Below, piece after piece: positions 1 to 7,456 of a stretch of DNA of 64,000 bases (positions are counted from its first letter, which is position 1; every line of letters begins with the position of its first letter). The notes beneath the pieces were generated by a model. That model had not been told where the DNA came from. It did no database searches and was given only the letters and a program-made list of their open reading frames with translations. A program made the position numbers and the translations under genes. This DNA comes from Ahrensia kielensis DSM 5890. GTDB lineage: Bacteria > Pseudomonadota > Alphaproteobacteria > Rhizobiales > Rhizobiaceae. Location: contig NZ_KB894533.1 of NCBI RefSeq assembly GCF_000374465.1, positions 79,231-143,230 of the forward strand, written 5' to 3'.

Positions 1-462
1 TGAGTTGATGCCGGTTTTGCCGCCAACGGAACTATCAACCTGCGAAAGAAGCGATGTGGGTATTTGTATGAAATTCATGCCGCGGCGCACAGAGGCCGCC
101 GCATAGCCTGCCAGATCACCGATAACGCCGCCGCCAAAAGCAACGACTGCATCACCGCGCTCAAGGCGCATTTCGATAATGGCCTCGATTACGGTTTGAA
201 GGTGCTCGTAGCTTTTTGTTGCTTCACCTGCAGGAAGGATGATCGGTTTGGCTTCAACGCCTGCGGCTTTTAGATTTTCTTGTAGGGCTTCTAAATGGAT
301 TGCGGCAACATTTTCGTCGGTCACGATCGCGCATTTGGCATTTGGAAGAACGGATTTAATTTTCTCGCCCGCCTGCATAAGCAGATTGTCGCCGATTAAA
401 ATATCGTAAGAACGGTCAGCAAGTTCGACTCGTACTGTTTCAATGAGATTACTATCAGGCAT
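1..462 (-). CDS. aroB: 3-dehydroquinate synthase, N-terminal part (cut by window edge)
   Basis: AroB converts DAHP to 3-dehydroquinate, the second step of the shikimate pathway, in the cytoplasm with NAD and a metal. About 154 residues are visible and the rest lies left of the window. The reverse-strand translation shows the family glycine-rich segment FGGGVIGDLAGYAA, then RRGMNFIQIPTSLLSQVDSSVGGKTGIN, both hallmark AroB blocks around NAD and substrate. The ATG at 462 lies inside the last codons of aroK (8-base overlap), so the two are translationally coupled. The aroK-aroB order is standard in alphaproteobacteria. No damage is seen in the visible part. Confidence 0.95.
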   Translation of the reverse strand, partial: MPDSNLIETVRVELADRSYDILIGDNLLMQAGEKIKSVLPNAKCAIVTDENVAAIHLEALQENLKAAGVEAKPIILPAGEATKSYEHLQTVIEAIIEMRLERGDAVVAFGGGVIGDLAGYAAASVRRGMNFIQIPTSLLSQVDSSVGGKTGINS

Positions 463-1057
463 GGCGGCTGGACTTTCCGTTCTGATTGCTTTGCGCGGAT
501 AAATGATCATCCAGTGCTTTGATGACGATGCAGGCCATCTCGTCTTTTGTAAGATCTTCCGAAAGAACTTCGATGTTGGCTTTCGCGTATATTGGATAAC
601 GCTTGTCTATGAGATCGAGCATGATCGCGCGTGGGTTCGGGTTCTTTAAAAGCGGGCGCGTGGCTTTTTTGCTCACGCGAGTCATGAGCAGATCAATCTC
701 GGCTGATAACCACAAGGATACACCGTTTTGATGAATGATGTCGCGCGTTGCTTCATTGATAAAAGCCCCGCCGCCGGTTGCCAGAACTTGCGGGCCGCTT
801 TCTAAAACACGCTTTATCACGCTTGCTTCCAGGCGGCGGAATTCGGGTTCACCATATGCCTCAAAAATTTCAGCAACCGGCATTTTTGCCGCCGCTTCGA
901 TTTCTGTGTCGGCATCAATGAAGGGTAGGTCCAGCGCAAGTGCTAGCTTCCTGCCAATAGCAGACTTTCCTGCCCCCATTAGGCCAACAAGCGCAATGGT
1001 TTGATCGCCGATCAGGTTACGCACATTGGCCGCGCGCTTTTTGGTTGCCATATCCAT
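455..1057 (-). CDS. aroK: Shikimate kinase
   Basis: AroK phosphorylates shikimate at O3 using ATP, the fifth step towards chorismate. The 200-residue product has the Walker A loop GLMGAGKSAIGRKLA near residue 30, the shikimate-binding DADTEIE with the following FRRLE, and the conserved ATGGGAF block. The open frame continues 26 codons upstream, but that extension reads as untypical low-quality protein. The ATG at 1057 (or the one at 1051, MATKKRA) gives the usual family length, and a GAAAG stretch precedes it. The 3' end overlaps aroB by 8 bases, so the two form one operon. Confidence 0.93.
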   Translation of the reverse strand: MDMATKKRAANVRNLIGDQTIALVGLMGAGKSAIGRKLALALDLPFIDADTEIEAAAKMPVAEIFEAYGEPEFRRLEASVIKRVLESGPQVLATGGGAFINEATRDIIHQNGVSLWLSAEIDLLMTRVSKKATRPLLKNPNPRAIMLDLIDKRYPIYAKANIEVLSEDLTKDEMACIVIKALDDHLSAQSNQNGKSSRHA

Positions 1058-1199
1058 GAAACTGTCTTTCGCTCTGGACTGCTTAGCGCATAAACTTGTC
1101 GTCAATGTCAAGAATGTCAGTGCTGTTGAGGCCATTTGGCGGTTGATTTGTGTAGGAAAAGCCGCTTATGAAGCAGGATGAATTCTTGGGTGATATGAT

Positions 1200-1400
1200 A
1201 TGCCGAGTTTAATTCGGTTTTTAATGACAATCGGGCTGATCGCTGGTGCCATTTATGGCGCGATGTTTGCGCTCGTCTTGTATGTGGAGCCCACCAAGCG
1301 GGAAATGAGCGAACGTGTGCCAACCGACAAGATAAATCCTGTTCGGCAGGAAACTGGAACTATTACAACTGGTTCTGATGCCGATAACGGCATACAATAA
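1200..1400 (+). CDS. Small conserved single-pass membrane protein
   Basis: A 66-residue protein with one N-terminal hydrophobic segment (about residues 5-29, LIRFLMTIGLIAGAIYGAMFALVLYVEP) and then a polar tail with EPTKREMSERVP. I recall short proteins of this form (one helix, then an EPT-R-E/V-P motif) between aroK and xerD in other Rhizobiales. Its position here, divergent from aroK and just upstream of xerD, fits that. The function is unknown. The helix followed by a charged tail suggests an inner-membrane protein with the tail in the periplasm or cytoplasm; the sequence does not settle orientation. A purine-rich TTGGGTGATA lies just ahead of the ATG. Confidence 0.75.
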   Translation: MPSLIRFLMTIGLIAGAIYGAMFALVLYVEPTKREMSERVPTDKINPVRQETGTITTGSDADNGIQ

Positions 1401-1443
1401 TATTCTTCGCAGATCAGTAAGACTTTGAAGCTATAATTACCAT

Positions 1444-2361
1444 ATGATCGATGCATTTTTAGAAATGATGAGCGCTGAACGCGGCGCTGCTGCCAATACC
1501 TTATCATCTTATAGGCGTGATTTAGATGATGCGTCTGGTTTTTTACGCATCAACAATAATGTTAAACTTGCTCAAGCATCACAAAGCCAAATCGCGGACT
1601 ATATAGGCTCGATGGAAGCTGCGGGGTTTGCCGCCTCCAGTCAGGCAAGGCGGCTTTCTGCGCTAAAACAATATTATCTGTTCTTATATTCAGAAGGTGT
1701 GCGCGAAGACGATCCAACGGCAACGATCACAGCGCCTAAAAAAGCACGTACACTGCCAAAAACGATGAGCGAAGATGATGTTTCACGCTTGCTTGGTCAG
1801 GCGGAATTAGAGGCTCAAGCGCCGCAACGATCAAAAAAGGCTAAGGCGCGGGCTGTTCGCAATCACGCGCTGCTGGAAATGTTATACGCAACAGGTTTGC
1901 GCGTAAGCGAGCTTGTCAGTTTGCCTGTCTCTTTAATGCGCCGTCATGAGCCGTTTTTTATTGTCAAAGGTAAAGGCAATAAGGAGCGCATGGTTCCGAT
2001 GTCTCAAAAAGCGATGGATGCCGTTGATTATCATTTGGAAATTCGAGACCTGAATGACAAATCAAAACAGTGTAAATGGCTTTTTCCAGCCGATAATTAT
2101 GAGCAAGCGCTTGCGCGGCAGGTTTTTGCACGTGATTTAAAAGCAATAGGCGCGCGCTGCGGCTTGGTTCCTAGCCAATTGTCGCCCCATGTTCTGCGCC
2201 ATGCTTTTGCAACGCATCTTTTGCAAAATGGTGCAGATTTGCGAGTGGTGCAGCAATTGCTGGGGCATTCGGATATTTCCACGACGCAAATTTATACGCA
2301 TGTGCTGGATGAACGTTTGCATGCTTTGGTGAGCGAGCATCACCCTTTGGCGCAAATTTAG
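1444..2361 (+). CDS. xerD: Site-specific tyrosine recombinase XerD
   Basis: XerD works with XerC at dif to resolve chromosome dimers at division. At 305 residues it has family length. It has the N-terminal SAM-like core-binding domain (residues about 1-90) and a C-terminal catalytic domain with the expected residues: Arg in YATGLRVSEL, Lys in FIVKGKGNKERMVP, His/Arg in SPHVLRHAFATHLL, His in LLGHSDISTTQIYTHV and the nucleophile Tyr in IYTHV. The location between aroK and accA is the usual place for xerD in Rhizobiales, which argues for housekeeping XerD rather than a phage integrase. Nothing around it looks like an att site. Confidence 0.93.
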   Translation: MIDAFLEMMSAERGAAANTLSSYRRDLDDASGFLRINNNVKLAQASQSQIADYIGSMEAAGFAASSQARRLSALKQYYLFLYSEGVREDDPTATITAPKKARTLPKTMSEDDVSRLLGQAELEAQAPQRSKKAKARAVRNHALLEMLYATGLRVSELVSLPVSLMRRHEPFFIVKGKGNKERMVPMSQKAMDAVDYHLEIRDLNDKSKQCKWLFPADNYEQALARQVFARDLKAIGARCGLVPSQLSPHVLRHAFATHLLQNGADLRVVQQLLGHSDISTTQIYTHVLDERLHALVSEHHPLAQI

Positions 2362-2457
2362 TATGTTTTTGGGTGCATCAAGTTTGCAAAGCTTGACATT
2401 GGTGTTTGAAACCGCCACCTCACGCTACAAGAGTAAGCGTGAAAATGGCAGAGTTCT

Positions 2458-3414
2458 ATGACCAGCTATCTGGAATTTGAGAAACCTATCGCGGACCTTG
2501 AGGGTCAAATCCTCGAGCTCAAAAAGATATCCGCAAAAGAAGAAGGCGCCGTTGATACCGCCGATGAAATCGCACGACTAGAAAAGCGTTCACAAGATGC
2601 TCTTGTCGATATTTACCGTAAGCTGACGCCTTGGCAAAAAGCACAAGTTGCGCGCCATCCTTCCCGCCCGCACGGCGTTCACTATATTGATGCGCTGTTT
2701 ACTGATTTTACGCCACTTGCAGGTGACCGGAATTTTGCAGAAGACCATGCGATTCTGGCTGGTTTTGCACGTTTTCAAGGCGAATCAGTTGCTGTGATCG
2801 TGCAGGAAAAAGGTTCTGATACGAAAACGCGCCTCAAACATAATTTTGGTATGGCGCGGCCTGAAGGCTATCGCAAAGCGGTCCGGATCATGGATTTGGC
2901 GAACCGATTTGGAATTCCTGTTATCACACTGGTTGATACATCCGGTGCATATCCAGGAATTGGCGCAGAAGAGCGCGGCCAAGCAGAAGCTATTGCCCGT
3001 TCGACTGAAAAATGTTTGAACCTCGACGTGCCTATTATCTCCGTTATTATCGGTGAAGGCGGTTCTGGTGGTGCGATTGCTATTGCAACTGCCAATAAGG
3101 TTTTCATGCTGGAACATGCGATTTATTCGGTTATTTCGCCTGAAGCGGGGGCATCAATTCTTTGGCGTGATTCTGCGCGGGCAAAAGATGTTGCAACGGC
3201 TATGAAAATAACCGCGCAGGATTTGCTGCAGTTCAAAGTTATTGACGGTATTATTCCTGAACCTTTGGGCGGAGCGCACCGCGATATTGATGCCGTCATG
3301 GTTGATGCAGAAAAATGCATTGCCGATGCTCTAAAAGAGTTTGAAGGCAAAGAAGGCGCTGAAATCAAGCAACAACGCCGCGAAAAATTTCTAGCCATTG
3401 GACGTAATCTTTAA
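2458..3414 (+). CDS. accA: Acetyl-CoA carboxylase carboxyltransferase, alpha subunit
   Basis: AccA with AccD forms the carboxyltransferase that moves CO2 from biotin-BCCP to acetyl-CoA, the committed step of fatty-acid synthesis. The 318-residue protein starts with the typical YLEFEKPIADLEGQI coiled helix. It has the crotonase-like core motifs GFARFQGESVAVI, FGMARPEGYRKA, LVDTSGAYPGIGAEERGQ and IIGEGGSGGAIAI, ending with VISPEAGASILWRD. Length and motifs are normal. The 96 bases before the ATG contain a TTGACA element at about 2393 but no well-spaced -10 that I can defend. Confidence 0.96.
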   Translation: MTSYLEFEKPIADLEGQILELKKISAKEEGAVDTADEIARLEKRSQDALVDIYRKLTPWQKAQVARHPSRPHGVHYIDALFTDFTPLAGDRNFAEDHAILAGFARFQGESVAVIVQEKGSDTKTRLKHNFGMARPEGYRKAVRIMDLANRFGIPVITLVDTSGAYPGIGAEERGQAEAIARSTEKCLNLDVPIISVIIGEGGSGGAIAIATANKVFMLEHAIYSVISPEAGASILWRDSARAKDVATAMKITAQDLLQFKVIDGIIPEPLGGAHRDIDAVMVDAEKCIADALKEFEGKEGAEIKQQRREKFLAIGRNL

Positions 3415-3563
3415 ATTACAGCAATTGCTTACGTCATTTGTCGGCCTTAATGCGAAGATAGCAAGAACACTATCATTTCACATCATCGTGAAGTGATAGT
3501 GGAAACCTTGCGGTAATAATTCGTCAACTATAATGGTTAGGTGCGAATTTTTGGATTTCTCTG

Positions 3564-4610
3564 ATGAACTTACGACGTTTTTCTATAGCTTTGGGATTGG
3601 CGAGCGCTCTTGCCCTTGCTGGATGTAATTCCAGCGATGTGCTGGATGTTGCCCGTAAAGCTAACCAGCCATTGCCTCAGGATGTAGTGCGCAAGATGAA
3701 AGCGCAAGGGATGACGAAATCATCACCTGTCATGATGCGTATCTTCAAAGAAGAAGGTGTTCTTGAGGTTTGGAAACAGAAAGATACCGGTCGCTACGGC
3801 CTGGTTAAATCTTATGAGATTTGCAAATATTCCGGTGTTAAAGGCCCTAAAATAAAAGAAGGAGACCGGCAGGCTCCTGAAGGGTTTTACATGGTCAATC
3901 GCGGCCTAATGAACCCAAATTCCGATTATTATCTCTCTTTCAATTTAGGCTATCCAAACCGATTTGACCGTTCGCTTGGTCGAACAGGCTCAAACTTGAT
4001 GGTGCACGGCGATTGCTCGTCTGCTGGTTGCTATGCAATGACGGACGAAAATGTTGCTGAAATTTATGGTTTTGCACGTGACGCATTGGCTGGCGGGCAA
4101 GAGGCTTTTCAGGTTCAAGCCTTTCCGTTTCGTATGACAGCTGAAAACATGGTGAAGCACCGTGATAGCGAGCATTTTGAATATTGGTCGATGCTCAAAA
4201 AAGGCTATGACCATTTTGAACTAACACAATTGCCGCCAAAGGTGGACGTGTGTAACCGTCGCTATGTCTTCAACCAATCAGCAGTTGAGGGTAGTTTTAA
4301 CGCTAGTGCAGCGTGCCCGAAAATGGAAATGCCATACAAGTTAGAAGTGGCCTATACCAAATTTGAAAACAATTACGCGGTTGAGTTTGAAAAGCTGTTG
4401 GCAAAGCATGAAGGGCGCAAGCCTGGTCCCGTTTCTTTAAAACCGCTTCCAACTCCTCCTGCACCTGTTGCCATGCCCGTGGAAAAGCTGCCTGAAGAAG
4501 CGGCCGTAGCGCCTGCCAATGTTATTGCGACAGCGTCATCATCTGGGGCTGCTGCGACGACAGCTGAAACGACGCTTGTCGAAAGCTCAGTGCAAGAAGT
4601 ATCCAATTAA
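3564..4610 (+). CDS. Lipoprotein L,D-transpeptidase of the YafK/YkuD family
   Basis: Predicted periplasmic enzyme acting on peptidoglycan stem peptides (3-3 crosslinks, lipoprotein anchoring or its reversal). The 348-residue product begins with a lipoprotein signal peptide ending in a lipobox, LALAGC at residues 16-21. The YkuD domain follows, with GEG/RYGLVKSYEI-type strands and the catalytic MVHGDCSSAGCYAMTD motif (His and Cys) near residues 147-162. After about residue 285 comes a Pro/Ala-rich tail with no recognisable domain. YafK-type proteins are the best match. It is the first of three YkuD enzymes in the window. tusA starts two bases after its stop, so the two are probably cotranscribed. 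Confidence 0.85.
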   Translation: MNLRRFSIALGLASALALAGCNSSDVLDVARKANQPLPQDVVRKMKAQGMTKSSPVMMRIFKEEGVLEVWKQKDTGRYGLVKSYEICKYSGVKGPKIKEGDRQAPEGFYMVNRGLMNPNSDYYLSFNLGYPNRFDRSLGRTGSNLMVHGDCSSAGCYAMTDENVAEIYGFARDALAGGQEAFQVQAFPFRMTAENMVKHRDSEHFEYWSMLKKGYDHFELTQLPPKVDVCNRRYVFNQSAVEGSFNASAACPKMEMPYKLEVAYTKFENNYAVEFEKLLAKHEGRKPGPVSLKPLPTPPAPVAMPVEKLPEEAAVAPANVIATASSSGAAATTAETTLVESSVQEVSN

Positions 4611-4611
4611 T

Positions 4612-4857
4612 ATGGCTGAAATATACGATCTGCGTGGTTTGAACTGTCCGTTACCGGTTTTAAAAACACAGAAGCGTATGCGCGATATGCTTGCTGGTGA
4701 AGAGCTTTGGATTGAAACCTCTGATCCGCTTGCCGTTATCGATATTCCCAATTTTGTGCGCGAACGCGGCCACGCTCTGATTAAATCAGAAGCCGTTGAA
4801 GGTGGTGGGCATCGCTTTCTTCTTAAGAAGGACGCTGGTTCGGAACAGGAACTGTAA
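4612..4857 (+). CDS. tusA: TusA-family sulfurtransferase
   Basis: An 81-residue TusA-like (SirA) protein that would carry persulfide sulfur to acceptors such as tRNA 2-thiouridine or molybdopterin pathways. It has the family signature DLRGLNCPLPVLKTQKRM with the active Cys in the CPxP motif, then the LWIETSDPLAVIDIPNF strand-helix. I placed the start at 4612, where the similarity begins; the in-frame upstream codons fall inside the preceding L,D-transpeptidase gene. The last 35 bases overlap the convergent 3' end of the D,D-carboxypeptidase gene, which is compact but plausible. Which pathway it serves cannot be told here. Confidence 0.88.
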   Translation: MAEIYDLRGLNCPLPVLKTQKRMRDMLAGEELWIETSDPLAVIDIPNFVRERGHALIKSEAVEGGGHRFLLKKDAGSEQEL

Positions 4858-5998
4858 AGCCGGGCCGCAGACCGAATTGTTCTTTATCGCCATCTTCTAA
4901 AAGTGTTGGCCGTACTGGTTTTTCAGACGGTACCGGATAGGCTTGAACAAATTGACCATTGAGCATGACAGCCGATTTGGAAACACCATCTGCGCCGCCA
5001 AGGCCTGTTTTTAACGCTTTTGGTGCGCGTGTCAGTGGTTTTATTGCTGGCGTATTAAAGGTGATATATCCTTCAATTTGCCGGCCATCCCAGCGCGAGG
5101 CCCGTGCTTCATCTGTGCAAACCGTAGAGCGCATATTGGCGACTTGATCTGAAACATTTGCAGGGCGTGGCAATTCAAGCAGTGTTGGCGCTGCAAGATT
5201 AGGGTTGGCAAAGCCTTTTTCCATAAGTCTTACAGCTTCTTCTGCGCGCTCTTTTTGTGAGACTGCACCTAAAACCACAGCGATCATAGTTTGGCCGTTA
5301 CGGGTTGCTGATGCGACAAGATTAAAGCCGGATGCACAAACAAAGCCTGTTTTCATGCCGTCTGCACCCGCATAGCGGCCAATCAGCAAATTGTAAGTCG
5401 AGGTCACTTTTCCGCCCGTGCTGATTGCTTCTGCTGCGAAGATGGGATCGTAGGCTGGAAAATCACGGCGTATGGCTGTTGCTAAAATGCCCAAGTCACG
5501 CGCTGTTGTGTATTGGCTGTCATCATGCAAGCCGTTTGGATTGGCGAAATGGGTGTCGATCATACCAAGGCGTTTTGCCTCTGCATTCATGCGCGCAACA
5601 AATTCAGGCTCAGTGCCAGAAACCGCTTCGCCAAGTGCTACAGCAACATCATTGGCTGATTTGACGATGAGCATTTCAAGAGCGTTCTCGACGGTCATCA
5701 CAGAGCCAACTTTATAGCCCATGCGGCTTGGCGGATTGTTCGCAGCATTCGTCGATATACGCACTGGCGCTGATGTTGTTAGGCGGCCAGCTTCAATCTC
5801 TTTGAAAGTGACATAGGCAGTCATCAGCTTGGTAAGGGATGCTGGGTTCCAGCGTTCAAAAGCGCGGTTGGCTTCCAGTACACGGCCTGATTTCATCTCG
5901 ATTAAAATCGATGGTCCGGCAAGTGCGATGTGTGTGGGAACAATGATCGCAGCAATGAGCGATAGAGTAAGCCATACTGATTTAATCGTGCGGGCCAT
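4823..5998 (-). CDS. dacF: D-alanyl-D-alanine carboxypeptidase (penicillin-binding protein 5/6 type)
   Basis: Periplasmic low-molecular-weight PBP (peptidase family S11) that trims the terminal D-Ala of peptidoglycan pentapeptides. The 391-residue protein has an N-terminal signal peptide (ends near IALAGP) and the three penicilloyl-serine motifs in order: SLTK within NPASLTKLMTAY, SAND within IVKSANDVAVAL, and KTG within GADGMKTGFVCASG. The C-terminal part is lower in similarity. The ATG at 5998 has a strong AGGAG 7-8 bases upstream; an in-frame upstream extension lacks this. It converges on tusA with a 35-base overlap. The symbol dacF versus dacA/dacC is a family guess. Confidence 0.9.
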   Translation of the reverse strand: MARTIKSVWLTLSLIAAIIVPTHIALAGPSILIEMKSGRVLEANRAFERWNPASLTKLMTAYVTFKEIEAGRLTTSAPVRISTNAANNPPSRMGYKVGSVMTVENALEMLIVKSANDVAVALGEAVSGTEPEFVARMNAEAKRLGMIDTHFANPNGLHDDSQYTTARDLGILATAIRRDFPAYDPIFAAEAISTGGKVTSTYNLLIGRYAGADGMKTGFVCASGFNLVASATRNGQTMIAVVLGAVSQKERAEEAVRLMEKGFANPNLAAPTLLELPRPANVSDQVANMRSTVCTDEARASRWDGRQIEGYITFNTPAIKPLTRAPKALKTGLGGADGVSKSAVMLNGQFVQAYPVPSEKPVRPTLLEDGDKEQFGLRPGFTVPVPNQRPS

Positions 5999-6142
5999 GA
6001 AATCTCCTTTGTCGTGCTTGTTTAGTAGAGGCTGCATCCGGTTTCAAACAATTAAGGCCGATTTTGTCGATTAATTGCTTGATGTGGCAGCTTTGCCGCG
6101 CCATCTATGGAGGACCAAATCCACTCAAGTTGAGGCGACATC

Positions 6143-7306
6143 ATGGCAGTTTTAAATAGGGCAGCGGAAATGCAGGCAGAAGTTGCTGGGTGGCGCAAGC
6201 ATTTGCACCAAAACCCAGAATTGATGTTTGATGTGCACCAGACCGCAGCTTTCGTTGAAGAAAAACTGCGCGAGTTTGGCTGCGATGAAGTTGTCACAGG
6301 GCTTGGCCGCACGGGTGTGTGTGCTGTTATCAAAGGCAATCGGGGTGACGGCGAAACGCTTGGCCTGCGCTCGGATATGGATGCGCTGCCCATCAAAGAG
6401 GCAACTGGCAAAGCTTATGCTTCTAAAACAGATGGCAAAATGCATGCATGTGGCCATGATGGGCACACGGCAATGCTGCTTGGCGCTGCAAAATATTTGA
6501 GTGAAACGCGTAATTTTTCTGGAACAATTGTCGTCATTTTCCAACCGGCTGAAGAAGGCGGTGGCGGCGGTAATGAAATGGTCAAAGACGGCATGATGGA
6601 GCGGTTTGGCATCGACCGCGTATACGGCATGCATAATATGCCTAATGTACCTGTTGGCGAATTCACTATACGCAAAGGCGGTTTTTTCGCCGCGACAGAT
6701 GAATTTAACATCACATTAAAAGGCAAGGGCGGTCATGCTGCTATGCCGCATGGTACGATTGACCCGATTGTTACGGGTGCAGCGCTGGTTCAGTCTTTGC
6801 AGAGCATTGCATCGCGCAATGTAGATCCGCTTGAATCTATCGTGGTTTCAGTCACCAAGTTTCATGCTGGGGACGCCCATAATGTTATTCCGAATGAAAC
6901 AAAACTTGGCGGCACGATCAGGACACTTAACAGCGACATACGTGCGTTTGGTGAAAAGCGTTTGCGGGAAATTACGAAATCTGTTGCCGATACCTATGGC
7001 TGTGAAGTCCACCTAGAATTCCGCCGCGGCTATCCGGTAACGGTTAATCATGACGTTGAAACTGAGATTGCGACACAAGCTGCAAGTGCTGTTGTTGGTG
7101 CGAGTAACATTGATACCGACACGCCTCCGTTGATGGGCGGCGAAGATTTCTCCTATATGTTGGAAGCGCGGCCAGGGGCGATGATTTTGATTGGCAATGG
7201 TGAAAGCGCAGGTTTGCATCATCCCAAATATGACTTTAATGACGAAGTCATACCTTATGGCATCAGCTATTGGGCGCAGATTGCAGAGCAAAATCCAGTA
7301 CGTTGA
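6143..7306 (+). CDS. M20D-family amidohydrolase (hippurate hydrolase/aminoacylase-like)
   Basis: A 387-residue zinc or manganese amidohydrolase of the M20D group, which hydrolyses N-acyl amino acids (hippurate, N-acetyl amino acids, auxin conjugates). Metal-site motifs are visible: MHACGHDGHTAML, the FQPAEEGGGG glutamate block and the C-terminal GLHHPKYDFNDEVI. The dimerisation domain (about residues 185-295) contains GKGGHAAMPH. Substrate cannot be deduced from sequence. The neighbours (D,D-carboxypeptidase upstream, tRNA downstream) give no pathway context. The strand switches with respect to dacF, so it has its own promoter in the 140-base gap. Confidence 0.88.
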   Translation: MAVLNRAAEMQAEVAGWRKHLHQNPELMFDVHQTAAFVEEKLREFGCDEVVTGLGRTGVCAVIKGNRGDGETLGLRSDMDALPIKEATGKAYASKTDGKMHACGHDGHTAMLLGAAKYLSETRNFSGTIVVIFQPAEEGGGGGNEMVKDGMMERFGIDRVYGMHNMPNVPVGEFTIRKGGFFAATDEFNITLKGKGGHAAMPHGTIDPIVTGAALVQSLQSIASRNVDPLESIVVSVTKFHAGDAHNVIPNETKLGGTIRTLNSDIRAFGEKRLREITKSVADTYGCEVHLEFRRGYPVTVNHDVETEIATQAASAVVGASNIDTDTPPLMGGEDFSYMLEARPGAMILIGNGESAGLHHPKYDFNDEVIPYGISYWAQIAEQNPVR

Positions 7307-7339
7307 TCGGCAGCTGATTTTCGCATATTAGCACCGTGT

Positions 7340-7416
7340 GGTCCCGTAGCTCAGTTGGATAGAGCATCAGATTCCTAATCTGAGGGTCGCTGGTTCAATT
7401 CCAGCCGGGATCACCA
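7340..7416 (+). tRNA. tRNA-Arg (anticodon CCT)
   Basis: A 77-base cloverleaf can be drawn by eye. The acceptor GGTCCCG (7340-7346) pairs with CGGGATC (one G-T). The D arm is GCTC/GAGC. The anticodon stem TCAGA/TCTGA holds loop TTCCTAA with anticodon CCT. The T arm is GCTGG/CCAGC with loop TTCAATT. CCA is encoded at the 3' end. CCU reads AGG, arginine. No integrase or duplicated 3' end follows, so there is no sign of element insertion here. Confidence 0.95.
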
Positions 7417-7456
7417 AGCCCGTTTTTAACCGAAAGAATGTTTGTGAGCTCACTCA

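Noticed and set aside
64..273. Short plus-strand open frame at the left edge
   Set aside because: It lies antisense to aroB, whose minus-strand translation has clear family motifs.
6152..6634. 160-codon minus-strand frame over the amidohydrolase gene
   Set aside because: Cys/His-rich shadow of a supported M20D gene; no ribosome site.
7340..7456. tRNA-Arg as an integration site of a mobile element
   Set aside because: No integrase, no repeat of the tRNA 3' end and no composition change follow; xerD at 1444 is the housekeeping type.
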